The notes under the pieces are model-generated. The model saw only the letters and a list, made by a program, of their open reading frames with translations, was not told the DNA's origin and did no database searches. From contig JAUTCQ010000007.1 of the NCBI GenBank assembly GCA_030673845.1, forward strand, positions 1 through 64,000: a stretch of 64,000 nt of DNA, written 5' to 3'. The position numbers and the translations under genes are program-made. Positions 24,330-34,356 of this stretch are shown here, piece by piece (within the stretch, counting starts at the first letter, position 1; each line of letters opens with the position of its first letter). The stretch is from Verrucomicrobiota bacterium JB022 (lineage in GTDB: Bacteria; Verrucomicrobiota; Verrucomicrobiia; Opitutales; Oceanipulchritudinaceae).

Positions 24330-25745
24330 ATGGCGTTTGACCGCATCCTCATCGTGGACGACGAGCGCATTGTGCGCAAAGCGCTCTCCACGTGGCTGCG
24401 CAAGCGCCAATACCAGGTCGGCGCCGCCGAAAGCCTCGAAGAGGCCCGCAAAAGCCTCAACCAGCTCGCCTACGACCTCATCTTCCTCGACGAGCGCCTG
24501 CCCGACGGTGAAGGCTCCGAGTTTTTGAAGGAGATCGCCGACTTTCCCGACGCCCCCATGGTCGTGATGATGACGGGCTTCGGCAACGCCGACTCGGCCA
24601 TCCAGTGCATGCGCGCCGGCGCTTTCGACTACCTGATCAAGCCCTTCCCCAACGAGCAGATCGACGTCGTCGTCAAAAAAGCCGAAGACTACCGCCGCGT
24701 CCGCCAGCTCACCCGCTTTTACAGCGGGGCCGACGAGCAGCAGAAAGACTCGCTCCTCATCGGCCAGAGCGCCCAGATGCAACAGGTGAAGGACTTGATC
24801 CGCCGCGTGGCCCCCACCCAGGCCACCGTGCTCATCCACGGCGAAAGCGGCACCGGCAAAGAACTGATCGCCAAGGAAATCCACCGCAACAGCGACCGGC
24901 GCGACCAGCCCTTCATCCGCGTCAACTGCGCCGCCATCTCCGAAACGCTGATCGAGAGCGAATTCTTCGGGCACGAAAAAGGCGCCTTCACCGGGGCCGA
25001 CCGCCGCCACGCCGGCCGCTTCGAGCTCGCCGACCGCGGCACCATCCTGCTCGACGAGATCAGCGAGGTGTCCCCCGCGCTCCAGGCCAAGCTGCTCCGC
25101 GTGCTCCAGGAGCAGGAATTCGAGCGCGTGGGCGGCACCAGCACCATCCGCGTCGACGTGCGCGTGATCGCCACCACCAACCGCGAACTGCAAAAAGCCG
25201 CCGAGCGCGGAGAGTTCCGCCAAGACCTGTATTACCGCCTCAACGTCTTCCCCATCTACAACCCGCCTCTGCGCGACCGGCAAGACGACATCCCCCTCAT
25301 CGCCCGCTACTTTATCGACCTCGCCCGCCGCCAGCACGGCGTGGAAGTGACCGGCCTGAGCCCCGAAGCCCTGCAGGCCCTGCTCGACCACCCCTGGCCC
25401 GGTAACGTGCGCGAGCTGCGCAACCTGATCGAGCGCGCCGTCATCATGACCAGCGGAGGCGGCAGCATCCAGCCCGCCGCCCTGGGGCTCGAAACCGCCG
25501 CCGGCAGGGCCGATGCCCCGCCCAAAAAAGAGGGCACCCCCTCCCTCCAGCGCCATGCCTTCACCTCTTTGGCGCCGGAAAGCCTTCCGCCCCTTGAACA
25601 AATCGAACAAGAGCATATTCTGATGACTCTGAACGCTTTCCAAGGTAACCGCACGCGCGCGGCCGAGCAGCTCGGCATCAGCCTGCGCACGATGCGCAAC
25701 AAGCTTCGCCAGTATCGCGACGCCGGTGTGCCGGTGCCCAATTAA
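24330..25745 (+). CDS. NtrC-family sigma-54-dependent response regulator
   Basis: A 471-residue transcription activator. Receiver domain 1-120 has phospho-acceptor D54 (LIFLDERLPDG) and the conserved K (IKPFPNEQ). The AAA+ domain has Walker A GESGTGKE (171-178), the sigma-54 contact loop GAFTGA (218-223) and Walker B LDEIS. The C-terminal FIS-type HTH reads NRTRAAEQLGISLRTMRNKL. It therefore acts at -24/-12 promoters. The FlgR/FlbD-like or NtrC-like subtype cannot be fixed. The next gene, eight bases downstream, encodes a kinase-like protein that may be its partner. Confidence 0.95.
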   Translation: MAFDRILIVDDERIVRKALSTWLRKRQYQVGAAESLEEARKSLNQLAYDLIFLDERLPDGEGSEFLKEIADFPDAPMVVMMTGFGNADSAIQCMRAGAFDYLIKPFPNEQIDVVVKKAEDYRRVRQLTRFYSGADEQQKDSLLIGQSAQMQQVKDLIRRVAPTQATVLIHGESGTGKELIAKEIHRNSDRRDQPFIRVNCAAISETLIESEFFGHEKGAFTGADRRHAGRFELADRGTILLDEISEVSPALQAKLLRVLQEQEFERVGGTSTIRVDVRVIATTNRELQKAAERGEFRQDLYYRLNVFPIYNPPLRDRQDDIPLIARYFIDLARRQHGVEVTGLSPEALQALLDHPWPGNVRELRNLIERAVIMTSGGGSIQPAALGLETAAGRADAPPKKEGTPSLQRHAFTSLAPESLPPLEQIEQEHILMTLNAFQGNRTRAAEQLGISLRTMRNKLRQYRDAGVPVPN

Positions 25746-25753
25746 ACTCCCTC

Positions 25754-26416
25754 ATGCCCAACTGTCTCGACCTCAGCCGCTTTGCCCCCTGGGCGGAAGA
25801 AGCCCGTGCCCAAGCCATGCGCAAGCTCCTCCACGACGGCGGCAACCAGCTCCTGGGCGTGCTCTCGCTGGCCGAAAGCTGGCGCGACGAAGAGCCAGAC
25901 GAGGAATCGAAGGAAGACTGGCAGGAAGTCTACCTCGCCGCGCAGATGCTCAAGACCCAGCTCGCCCACATGCGCGAGATCCTGACCGAAGACAGCAGCT
26001 CCACCCGCGTCGAAGCCATCGCGTGGCTGGAGACCAATCAGGCCCTGTTGCAAGACCTGCTGCCGCGCGGCATGCGCTGGGAGTGCCACACCAACGCCGA
26101 GAGCGCCCGCCTCCCGGTGCCCGAATCGCGCTGGCGCGACTTCCTCGTGGCCTGCATCATGTTCCAGATCGGCGAAGTCACCGGCCAAGGCACGCTGCAT
26201 TGCCGCCTGGAGCGCCACGGCCCGCGGCTGGAGCTCTCGTGGCTCTACGAATCCCGGCGCGCCGAGATTTTTGCCGAAATCCAGGAGCGCATGAGCGAGC
26301 TGTGTGCCGCCATCGGCTGCGATCACGAGATCGAAGTCCTCCCCGGCAGTATCGAGACCCGCATGGGTTGGACGATCGAAGGCGCGGAAGAACCGCCGCC
26401 GCTCCGCAATGAGTGA
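25754..26416 (+). CDS. Histidine-kinase-like or phosphotransfer protein, partner of the NtrC regulator
   Basis: A 220-residue soluble protein. Residues 23-40 (RKLLHDGGNQLLGVLSLAES) resemble the H-box of a kinase dimerisation domain: H27, D28 and N31 fit HDxxNxL. A second helix follows (QEVYLAAQMLKTQLAHMREI), consistent with a two-helix DHp-like hairpin. The C-terminal half (about 95-205) is alpha/beta and could be a degenerate ATPase domain, but I see no N, G1 or G2 boxes (DxGxG, GxG). It may be a phosphotransferase similar in logic to ChpT or Spo0B. It sits directly after the response regulator gene and overlaps the following gene by eight bases, so co-expression is very likely. Confidence 0.5.
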   Translation: MPNCLDLSRFAPWAEEARAQAMRKLLHDGGNQLLGVLSLAESWRDEEPDEESKEDWQEVYLAAQMLKTQLAHMREILTEDSSSTRVEAIAWLETNQALLQDLLPRGMRWECHTNAESARLPVPESRWRDFLVACIMFQIGEVTGQGTLHCRLERHGPRLELSWLYESRRAEIFAEIQERMSELCAAIGCDHEIEVLPGSIETRMGWTIEGAEEPPPLRNE

Positions 26417-27065
26417 CCCCTTCTGGTCGTTAATCGCCGGGGCCTGGGTCGGGCTGCTCTTTGCCGCCTCGTTTGCCAGCTCCACCGTCTGGCTCTGCCA
26501 GCTCACCTACAGCGGCTACGTGCGCCTCGCGCTGGCCGTGCTCCTCGCGCTCACGGGCGGCACCGCCTGGGCCGTGGGCCTGTTGAGCGCCGGTTGGCTC
26601 GTCGCCTGGTGGTATGCACACCCGCTGGCGCTGATCCTCGGGGGGCTGGCCACCATCTGGCTCTTCATCTCGGCCCTCGCCGTGCGCCGCGCCCCGCCCC
26701 TGACCGGCCTTGTGGTGGAGGTAGACCCCGAGCAACGGCGCGGCCTCGTGTGGCAGGCGCTCAAGCGCCCCCTCTCATTCTGGGGCACCTACGTTTTCGG
26801 CCTGGGCGCGCTCAATTTGGCCGAGCGTCACCCCGAGCCCTGGGAATTCATCGGCTGGCTCCCGGCCTTCCTCGGCGGCCTCCTGCTCGGGCAAGCCGCC
26901 TGGTTTTGCTTCTTTATCCTGCTCGCCTGGCTCGGCCGCTCGATCGAGCCCGAGATCTGTCTGCGCTCGCTCAACAAGCTCCGCTTCCTCAGCTTCGTCA
27001 TCCTGCTCGGCCTCGCGGTGCTCAACCTCGTCAACTTCGTGACCTACCTGTTGGGCGGGCTGTGA
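26409..27065 (+). CDS. Polytopic membrane protein of unknown family
   Basis: A 218-residue integral membrane protein with about six hydrophobic helices (for example WVGLLFAASFASSTVWLCQL and FLSFVILLGLAVLNLVNFVT). I do not recognise the family; length and topology resemble small permeases or LysE-like carriers, but no motif supports that. It starts by overlapping the stop of the kinase-like gene by eight bases, so translation is coupled. It is probably the membrane component of, or target controlled by, the preceding two-component pair. Confidence 0.65.
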   Translation: MSDPFWSLIAGAWVGLLFAASFASSTVWLCQLTYSGYVRLALAVLLALTGGTAWAVGLLSAGWLVAWWYAHPLALILGGLATIWLFISALAVRRAPPLTGLVVEVDPEQRRGLVWQALKRPLSFWGTYVFGLGALNLAERHPEPWEFIGWLPAFLGGLLLGQAAWFCFFILLAWLGRSIEPEICLRSLNKLRFLSFVILLGLAVLNLVNFVTYLLGGL

Positions 27066-27086
27066 GGAAGAGGGACAAGGGGTAAT

Positions 27087-27210
27087 CTGGGAGTGCGGCG
27101 CTCTGCGCCGATCTGGATTCTGGAGCAGGCTGCGGTGGTCCACTACAGCGACCGTATCTTCAAACTCGCTTGGCGCTAAACCAGATCGCCGCGGAGCGGC
27201 GCACTCCCAG
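27087..27210. repeat. 124-bp palindromic repeat element
   Basis: Outer arms of 30 bases, 27087-27116 and 27181-27210 (inverse), match at 27 of 30 positions. Each starts with CTGGGAGTGCG and ends with GATCTGG. They enclose 64 bases. The element fills the gap 27066-27239 between convergent genes and resembles a REP/MITE-type repeat. Confidence 0.7.
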
Positions 27211-27239
27211 AGCGCGTGGGGCGAGGTGGTGCCACCGCC

Positions 27240-29612
27240 CTACCGCCCGTCCCAGGTCAGGGATTCGCCGGCGGGGAGGGAGACTTCGCGGGTGGCGTCG
27301 CCGTGGCGGAGCACGGCCTTGTTGCCGAGCAGGGAGCGCACGGTCGCTTGCTGGAGCTGGCCGCCCTTCCATTCCAGATCCACCTCAAAGCCGCCGCGCG
27401 CACGCAGGCCGTGGACGGAGCCGTCGGGCCAGGCGCTGGGCAGGGCGGGCAGCAGATCGAGCTCGAACTGCATTGATTCGCCCGCCAGCGACTGCGGATC
27501 GAGCGGCAGGTGGCTTTGCAGGAGCATCTCGACCATGGCGGAGGTGCCGCCAAAGTTGCCGTCGATCTGGAAGGGCGGGTGCGCGTCGAAGAGGTTGGGG
27601 TAGGTGCGCGAAGGGTCGAGCAGCAGCTTGAGGATCGAGTAGGCGCGGTCGCCGTCGTGCAGGCGCGTCCAGAGGTTGATGCGCCAGGCGATGGCCCAGC
27701 CCGTGGTGCGGTCGCCCCGGGTGTTGAGGGTCGTGCGGGCGGCCTCGCTCAGCTCGGGCGTGCGCTGGGGGGTGATCTGGTTGCTGGGGAAGAGCGCGTA
27801 GAGGTGGGAGACGTGGCGGTGCTGCTGATCGGTAGCAGAGGCGTCCCAATCTTCGAGCCATTCCTGGAGCTGGCCTTGGCTGCCCACCTGGTCGGGCGGC
27901 AGGCGGTCGCGCGTGGCGAGCACCTGTTGACGCCAGTCGGCATCGCGCCCGAGGATCTGGGCGGCGGCGGCCGTCTGGGCAAAGAGGTCGCGCAGGATCT
28001 GGCTGTCCATCGCCGGCCCTGCGGCAATCGAGAGGCCGCTGTGGTGCGCGTTTTCCGGCGACATCGAGGGGCTGGTGACGAGGTAACCGTGCTTGGGCTC
28101 TTCCACGAGGTTGGCGAGGAAGAACTCCGTCGCGCCCTTCATGATCGGGTAGGCGCGCTGGAGGAAGGCCCGATCCCCCGTATAAAGGTAGTGCTGCCAG
28201 AGGTGGGTGCTGAGCCAGGCGCCGCCGCAGGGCCACATGCCGTAAAAGGCCGAGTCGATGGGGCCGGAGGCGCGCCAGAGGTCGGTATTGTGGTGCGTTA
28301 CCCAGCCGCCGGTGCCGTAATGCGCCCAGGCAAAGCGGCGGCCCGTCTTCGCGAGGTCTTCGAGCAGGGCCCAGAGCGGTTCGTTCAGCTCACCGAGGCC
28401 GGTGGGGTTGGCCGGCCAGTAATTCATCTCGGTGTTGATATTGATGGTGTATTTCGAGCCCCAGGGCGGGTTGATCGAGTCGTTCCAGATGCCTTGCAGG
28501 TTGGCGGGCTGGGAGCCGGGGCGGGAGCTGGAGATCAGCAGATAGCGCCCGTAATCAAAATACAGCGCGGCCAGCGAAGGGTCTTCGGCCTCTTGAAAGG
28601 CGACTACGCGCTCGTTGGTCGGCAGTTTGGCCGCCGGGGTGGTGGCCGGGAGGTCGAGCGTAGTGCGGTGAAAGAGGCGCTGGTGTTCGCGCACGTGGTC
28701 CGCCTTCAGCGCGTCGTAACTGCGCAGGGCGGCCTTTTCGAGGGCCAGCAGGTTTTTCGCCGTCGGGTCGCCATTCACAGTCTGGTAGTCGACGTAGCTG
28801 GTGGCGGCGCTGATCAGCAGCACGACGGCTTCGGCGCGTTCGACCCGCAGTTGCTGGCCCAGCGGCACGATTTCGCCCGCACCATCTTCGAGCAGCACAC
28901 GCACGCGGGTTTCGAACTTCAGGCCTGCTTCGATGCCCTGCATGCCCGTGTTGGTGCCGCTGAGCACGAGCGTATCTCCTTCGACACGGCTCGTGGCGGG
29001 CAACGGGGACTGAAAGCCGAGGGTGAAGCCCAGCCGGCCAGTGCGGTCGGGCCGTTCCACGTTTTTGGCGCTGAGGCGGACGACGATCACCTGATCCACC
29101 GGGCTCGCAAAGACCTCCCGCACGTGCACGGTGGGCCCCGCCCGGAAGGTCGTGCGGGCGATGGCCGTATCGAGGTCCAGCTCGCGGCGGTAATCGCGGG
29201 CCGTTTCGAGGATGGAGGTGGTGATGAGCAGGTCGCCGATCGTCTGATACGGCATCTGCTGCATCGGCTGGGCCATGAAGCGCTCCTGCACGAGGTCCTG
29301 CGCTTCCTGATACTCGCCCCGGTTCAGGCGGTTACGGAGGCCGGGCAGGATGTCTCGTGCGTTCGGGCGGGCCGGGTCGTAAGGGCCGCCCGCCCACAAC
29401 GTGTCTTCGTTGAGCTGCAGGCGCTCTTGCCCGATGCCGCCAAAAACCATTGCGCCGAGCCGCCCGTTGCCCACGGGCAGGGCCTGGACCCACTCCGTGG
29501 CCGGCTCTTGGTACCAGAGCACGGGGGGCGGGTCTTCCTCCGCTGGAGCGGCGGGGGTGAGCACGGGAAAGAGAGTCAGGGCTAGGAGGGCGAACGGGGT
29601 AGAGAAACGCAT
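27240..29612 (-). CDS. Glycoside hydrolase family 95 (alpha-L-fucosidase type)
   Basis: A 790-residue secreted enzyme. Signal peptide [18 protein letters not shown] is followed by the GH95 N-terminal start [20 protein letters not shown] and [20 protein letters not shown]. The catalytic (alpha/alpha)6 barrel includes [31 protein letters not shown] and later [20 protein letters not shown]95 enzymes act by inversion on alpha-1,2-L-fucosides or alpha-L-galactosides of plant, algal or host glycans. The C-terminus is a beta-sandwich. The ATG at 29612 begins the signal peptide; a longer frame upstream lacks merit. No other fucose genes are nearby. Confidence 0.95.
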   Translation of the reverse strand: MRFSTPFALLALTLFPVLTPAAPAEEDPPPVLWYQEPATEWVQALPVGNGRLGAMVFGGIGQERLQLNEDTLWAGGPYDPARPNARDILPGLRNRLNRGEYQEAQDLVQERFMAQPMQQMPYQTIGDLLITTSILETARDYRRELDLDTAIARTTFRAGPTVHVREVFASPVDQVIVVRLSAKNVERPDRTGRLGFTLGFQSPLPATSRVEGDTLVLSGTNTGMQGIEAGLKFETRVRVLLEDGAGEIVPLGQQLRVERAEAVVLLISAATSYVDYQTVNGDPTAKNLLALEKAALRSYDALKADHVREHQRLFHRTTLDLPATTPAAKLPTNERVVAFQEAEDPSLAALYFDYGRYLLISSSRPGSQPANLQGIWNDSINPPWGSKYTININTEMNYWPANPTGLGELNEPLWALLEDLAKTGRRFAWAHYGTGGWVTHHNTDLWRASGPIDSAFYGMWPCGGAWLSTHLWQHYLYTGDRAFLQRAYPIMKGATEFFLANLVEEPKHGYLVTSPSMSPENAHHSGLSIAAGPAMDSQILRDLFAQTAAAAQILGRDADWRQQVLATRDRLPPDQVGSQGQLQEWLEDWDASATDQQHRHVSHLYALFPSNQITPQRTPELSEAARTTLNTRGDRTTGWAIAWRINLWTRLHDGDRAYSILKLLLDPSRTYPNLFDAHPPFQIDGNFGGTSAMVEMLLQSHLPLDPQSLAGESMQFELDLLPALPSAWPDGSVHGLRARGGFEVDLEWKGGQLQQATVRSLLGNKAVLRHGDATREVSLPAGESLTWDGR

Positions 29613-29686
29613 CGGCCCGAGCCTGTCGCCGCTTGCCAGGAAGGGCAAGAAGGCCCTCGGTCTTATTGTTGAATCACCCGGGCACG

Positions 29687-29721
29687 AAAAAGCGCGGCGG
29701 GGAAGGTTCCCGACCGCGCTT
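29687..29721 (-). terminator. Intrinsic terminator after the PiT-like gene
   Basis: On the minus strand AAGCGCGG and CCGCGCTT arms are followed by a T run (AAAA on the plus strand). It begins 26 bases after the PiT stop codon. Confidence 0.75.
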
Positions 29722-29747
29722 GGAGAAAGAATCGTTTGCGAGGCCGC

Positions 29748-30914
29748 CTACGCCCGTGCTTCCGCAGGCTGGAGCTCGTTTTCGAGCTGGCTCGTGCGAA
29801 TGATGTAGAGCGGCAGGGCAACCACGGCGACCAGCGAAATGGCGGCCGCGACTTGATTGAAGGTGCTCTGGAAGGTGCTCATGTCGACGGCACCGGCGAG
29901 GGCGCTGTTGAGCACCGGCAGGCCGAGGGCGATCAGCACGCTCACGGCGAGGCCCGTGCCCGCCTTGGCCAGGTCGAGCGCGGCCAGGCGCACGCCCACG
30001 GTGACGGAGGTGGGGCGCTCCATGATGCGCAGGCCGATTTCGCGACCGGCGAGCATCCCGATGAAGACCCAGGTCGTGCTCATCGGCATGTTGCTGTGGA
30101 ACTTGAAATACCAGAGCAGCACGCCGTAGAGCAGGTCGATCAACGTGGCCGAGCGGATGTCGACGGTGTTGCGCTTTTGCAGCACCACCTTCTGGATCGC
30201 GCCGCCGTGCGAGTAGAAAATGAAGCCCTGCACCGCGACCATCCACACCAGCGCCAAGACCAGCCAGCTGGTGTCGAGCGGGCGGGGCAGGTAGATGAAG
30301 ATGTTGGCGAGGTCCTGCGTCAGCCAGCCGCTCCAGAGGATGGCCGTACAGATCCACTGGGCCACGATCCAGCCCGTGTGCGGCTCCTGGGCCTTGATGT
30401 GCAGCGTGCCTTCGGAGGTGGGCACATGGGCCGTCCCGTCGCCATTGGCGCCGATCACCGCCGGCTTGCGGTGCCACTTTTGCTCCAGCACCTTGGCGAT
30501 GCCCACATAGATCACGAGGGCGGCCACCAGAGCCACGCCGTAGCCGAGCAGCGATTTCTCCAGCATGCCGGGCAGGGCCGAGCCCATGAACACCAGCAGG
30601 ATCAGGAACGAAGTGCTGACGGGGAAGCCGAAGCGGGTCAGCCCCAGCAGGATCGCGGGTGCGATGAGGTGAGTCCAGTTGAACTGGATCTCCGAGAACT
30701 CAGGAAATTTTGCCAGACGGCCGTGCGTCGCGTCTCCATGGAACCACCCCCAGAGGATCGTGGCCACCATCACCGTCGAGGCGAAGGCGAAGAGCAGCCA
30801 CCAAGGGCGTTTGCTGTTCGACGCCAGGAACGTGCCCAGCGTCTGTATGGAGTCGTTGGCGACGATCGCATACGCCGCCAACAGAAAACCGATTACCATC
30901 ACAATTGTGTCCAT
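29748..30914 (-). CDS. PiT-family (PHO4-like) inorganic phosphate transporter
   Basis: A 388-residue membrane protein. The N-terminal motif AIVANDSIQTLGTFLAS and the repeated helix block TRFGFPVSTSFLILLVF match the PiT family, which moves phosphate with a metal ion and a proton or sodium. A central loop of about 35 residues (WHRKPAVIGANGDGTAHVPT) is hydrophilic and variable. A second half repeats the topology (HSNMPMSTTWVFIGMLAGRE). No pho-box or PstS system is nearby. The ATG at 30914 starts the first helix; a longer frame upstream is not credible. Confidence 0.82.
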   Translation of the reverse strand: MDTIVMVIGFLLAAYAIVANDSIQTLGTFLASNSKRPWWLLFAFASTVMVATILWGWFHGDATHGRLAKFPEFSEIQFNWTHLIAPAILLGLTRFGFPVSTSFLILLVFMGSALPGMLEKSLLGYGVALVAALVIYVGIAKVLEQKWHRKPAVIGANGDGTAHVPTSEGTLHIKAQEPHTGWIVAQWICTAILWSGWLTQDLANIFIYLPRPLDTSWLVLALVWMVAVQGFIFYSHGGAIQKVVLQKRNTVDIRSATLIDLLYGVLLWYFKFHSNMPMSTTWVFIGMLAGREIGLRIMERPTSVTVGVRLAALDLAKAGTGLAVSVLIALGLPVLNSALAGAVDMSTFQSTFNQVAAAISLVAVVALPLYIIRTSQLENELQPAEARA

Positions 30915-31083
30915 ATCGGATAAGTCGAAGTCCACGTAGAGGGATGGCCTCCGGTTCGCACCACCGTTGCTCAGACAATACCTCCACGCCCCATCTACGG
31001 CTGACGGCACACCCGTTGTAAAGATCAAGGGTTTGTCTTCACGAAAATGTAACATAAGTGCCGCTTTGTTACGATTTCGTAAC

Positions 31084-34000
31084 TCAACGCGGTGCTGCGC
31101 CTTGCACGGAGGGGTGCGGCGGCGGTTCTTTGCCCCGGGCACGGTGCACGAGGGCGCTCACCCGGTGGCGGGCATCTTCGGCGGCCAGATAGGTCGCCGG
31201 CACCAGCAGGAGAGTGATCACCGTCACGAAAAGCACGCCAAAGCCGAGGCTGATCGCCATCGGGATTATAAAGCGCGCCTGCACCTGCGTCTCGAAGATC
31301 ATCGGCGCGAGGCCCATGAAGGTGGTCAGCGAGGTGAGCACGACCGGGCGGAAGCGCCGGCGGCCCGCGTCGACCAGCGCCTTGTGCAGGTCCATGCCCT
31401 CGCGCCTGCGGTCGTTGACGGCCGCCACCAGCACGAGCGAGTCGTTGACCACCACACCACTGAGCGCGACCAGGCCAAACATGCTGATGATGCTGAGGTT
31501 GTAGCCGAGCAGCAGGTGGCCGATCACGGCGCCCACCAGCCCGAACGGCACCACCAGCATGATGATGAAGGGCTGCAGGTAGCTGTTGAAGACCACCGCC
31601 ATGAGGCCGTACATCACCAGCAGCGCGATCAGCATGCCCGTCTGGAGCGAAGCCATCGACTCCTGCTGGTCTTCCTGCTCGCCCGAGACGAATTGCTCCA
31701 GCCCCGGGTAACGCTGCTTCAGCTCCGGCAACTCGGCGGCGAGAACCTGAGCCGTGATCTCGCCCCCGGTCGTCACCTGCTCGTCTACATCGGCCGTCAC
31801 CTCGGCCACGCGGCGCCCGTCTTGCCGGTTGATCGTGGTGGCGGAGTGCCCGCGCTCGAAGTAGGCGGCCTCGGGCAAAGGGATCTCGCCCCCCTGCGGC
31901 GTACGCAGGATCAGGTTGTCGACCAAATAGCTCGTGTTGCGCTCGTCGTCGGGCAGGCGCACGTAGACGCGCAACTCGTCGCGCCCCCGCTGCTGGCGCT
32001 CCACCTCGGCCCCAAAGATCAAGCCGCGCAGCTGCTGCGCCAGATCGGCCTCGGTCAGCCCCCGCGCCCGGGCCGAAGGGCGCAGCGTGAGGTCGATCTG
32101 CTCCTTGCCCTCCTGAAAGCCGTCGTCGACGTCGCGCACGCCATTATAGCGGCGCAGGCGCTCCGCCAGCTCGGCGGAGGCTGCCTCCAGGGTGCGCAGG
32201 TCGCTGTGGACGAGCTGGATCGAGACGGCGGAGCCGGTGGCGGGCCCGGTATCGTAGCTCACGCGAAAAGTCTCCGCGCCCGGGATCTCACCGATTTTCT
32301 CGCGCAGCAGGTCTGCAAAGTCGCGGGTCGAGATCGCGCGGTCGGCCCCCGGCACGAGCGACACTTCCACGGCGGCGAGGTGGCTGCCGCCGGGCGTGCC
32401 GCCAAAGTTGCCCGGCCCGGCGGTACTGGTGGCCTGCGAGCCCACCATGGCAAAGATGCCCTCGGCGATGTCGCCCTGCTGGTCGTCACCCTGTTGCTGC
32501 CGGGCCTCGTCGAGCGCCGCGCGCCCACCGTTGACGATCTGGCGCATCGCCCGCTCGGTCTGCTCCTGCGAAGTGCCGTAGGGCATCGTCAGCGCCACCG
32601 AGACGCGGTCGCCGGAGATGTTGGGGATAAAGGTCGTGGGCAGATAGCCGCTGGCGACAAAGCCGATCACGATGATCAACACCCCGTAGGCCGCCGCCAG
32701 CGTCAGGTAACGCCAACGCAGCACGCGCTCGATCACCGGCGGGTAATGAGCGTCCACCCACGAGCGGAAGCCCTCGGAGAAGCGGTTTTGCGCCCGGCTG
32801 AGGCGGGCGAAAATGCCTTTGCCCTCCGGCTTCTTGTTCGGGTCGCCCGCGTGCTCGGCCAGGTGAGACGGCAGCACGAGCAGCGATTCCACCAGCGAGA
32901 TGAGCAGGATGGGGATGATGATGAGCGGGATTTCGCTGAAGAACTCGCCCGCCACGCCCGGCACGAAGAGCAGCGGCGAAAAGGCCACGATCGTCGTCAT
33001 CACGGCGAAGACCACCGGCACGAGCACCTCCTTGGTGCCTAGCAGGGCCGCGAGGCGGGGGTTGTCTTCCTGGCTGCGCCGGTCGGAAATGGCCTCGCCG
33101 ACCACGATCGCGTCGTCCACCACGATGCCGAGCACCAGCAGGAACGCGAAGAGCGAGAGCATGTTAATCGACACGTCGAAGACCGGCATGAAGATAAACG
33201 CGCCCAGCAGCGAGATCGGCAGCCCTAGCGTGACCCAGAAGGCCAGGCGCGGCCGCAGGAACAGGCCGAGAATGATCAGCACCAGGATCACGCCCAGGCG
33301 CCCGTTTTCGATCAAGAGGCCGATGCGGTCGCGGAAAATCTCGCTGCTGTCGTTCCAGGTGGTGATGGAGAGGTTTTTGGGCAGCTCCAGGCGCTTGCGT
33401 TCGAGGTAAGAGCGCACGGACCCCGTAATCTCCAGCGGCGTCTGGTCGCCCACGCGGTAGATCTTCAGCCGCACCGCGCGCTCGCCGTTGAAGTAGGCCG
33501 CAATGTCTTCGTCGCGAAAGCCGTCGACCACCGCCCCCAGGTCGGCCAGCGTCACGACACTGCCGTTGGGCTCGCGGATCACCGCCACGTCGCGAAATTC
33601 GATCCCGTATTCGCGCTCCTCCGTCACGCGCAGGCGCAAGTCGCCACTCGGGGTCTCCAGCGCGCCCGCCGGCAGCTCGATCGAGGCGGCGTCGACGGCC
33701 TGCGCCACGTCCTGTACCGAGAGCCCGTAACGGCGGAGGTTGGCCTGCGGGATCTCGATGCTGATCTCCGGCTCCGGCAAGCCGTCCAGCTCCGTATAAG
33801 TGATCGGCGTCTGGTGCAGCAGGTCTTGGCGCACCTCCTCGGCCAGCATCTTCAGCTCTTGCGGCGTGGCCTCGCCGTGGAAGATCAGCGAGATGACCTG
33901 CGTGCGGTTGTCGGGGATGGTGATGATCGGCTCTTCGGCCTGGGCGGGGAAAGAGCGGATGGCGGCGACCTCGTTCTTGATGTCGTTGAGCGCCCGCTGC

Positions 34001-34353
34001 CGGTCGGTGCCGGTAATCAACTCCGCCAACACCGTGCCGCTGCCCTCCGAGGCCGACGCACGGACTTCCTTCACCCCGTCGACCCCGCGCACCGCGTCCT
34101 CGATCGGCAGGATAATGGCCTCTTCGACCTCTTCCGGCCCTGCCCCGGGGTAGGGCACGGAAATCGTCACCTGGTCGAGCTCCACCTGCGGGAAGACCTC
34201 CTGCTGTGCGCGGAAGGCCGTGAGCAGCCCGCCCGCCAAAAAGAGCAGCATGATAAGGTTGGCCGCGACAGGGTGGCTGATAAACCACGCCACGATGCCC
34301 TTCTGGCCCGCCATCGGGTCCTTTTTCGCCTGGTCGTTGTCTTGCTCGGCCAT
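31084..34353 (-). CDS. RND-family efflux transporter (AcrB/HAE1-like)
   Basis: A 1089-residue inner-membrane pump. It has twelve membrane helices in two halves and two large periplasmic loops. TM4 contains the proton-relay aspartates in GIVVDDAIVVGEAI. It begins with SHPVAANLIMLLFLAGGLLT and ends with the usual short cytosolic tail. HAE-type members export drugs, bile salts or lipids. The gene starts three bases after the membrane-fusion gene, in the order outer-membrane factor, fusion protein, pump. Substrate unknown; no local regulator gene of the TetR type is seen. Confidence 0.95.
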   Translation of the reverse strand: MAEQDNDQAKKDPMAGQKGIVAWFISHPVAANLIMLLFLAGGLLTAFRAQQEVFPQVELDQVTISVPYPGAGPEEVEEAIILPIEDAVRGVDGVKEVRASASEGSGTVLAELITGTDRQRALNDIKNEVAAIRSFPAQAEEPIITIPDNRTQVISLIFHGEATPQELKMLAEEVRQDLLHQTPITYTELDGLPEPEISIEIPQANLRRYGLSVQDVAQAVDAASIELPAGALETPSGDLRLRVTEEREYGIEFRDVAVIREPNGSVVTLADLGAVVDGFRDEDIAAYFNGERAVRLKIYRVGDQTPLEITGSVRSYLERKRLELPKNLSITTWNDSSEIFRDRIGLLIENGRLGVILVLIILGLFLRPRLAFWVTLGLPISLLGAFIFMPVFDVSINMLSLFAFLLVLGIVVDDAIVVGEAISDRRSQEDNPRLAALLGTKEVLVPVVFAVMTTIVAFSPLLFVPGVAGEFFSEIPLIIIPILLISLVESLLVLPSHLAEHAGDPNKKPEGKGIFARLSRAQNRFSEGFRSWVDAHYPPVIERVLRWRYLTLAAAYGVLIIVIGFVASGYLPTTFIPNISGDRVSVALTMPYGTSQEQTERAMRQIVNGGRAALDEARQQQGDDQQGDIAEGIFAMVGSQATSTAGPGNFGGTPGGSHLAAVEVSLVPGADRAISTRDFADLLREKIGEIPGAETFRVSYDTGPATGSAVSIQLVHSDLRTLEAASAELAERLRRYNGVRDVDDGFQEGKEQIDLTLRPSARARGLTEADLAQQLRGLIFGAEVERQQRGRDELRVYVRLPDDERNTSYLVDNLILRTPQGGEIPLPEAAYFERGHSATTINRQDGRRVAEVTADVDEQVTTGGEITAQVLAAELPELKQRYPGLEQFVSGEQEDQQESMASLQTGMLIALLVMYGLMAVVFNSYLQPFIIMLVVPFGLVGAVIGHLLLGYNLSIISMFGLVALSGVVVNDSLVLVAAVNDRRREGMDLHKALVDAGRRRFRPVVLTSLTTFMGLAPMIFETQVQARFIIPMAISLGFGVLFVTVITLLLVPATYLAAEDARHRVSALVHRARGKEPPPHPSVQGAAPR

Positions 34354-34356
34354 GGC

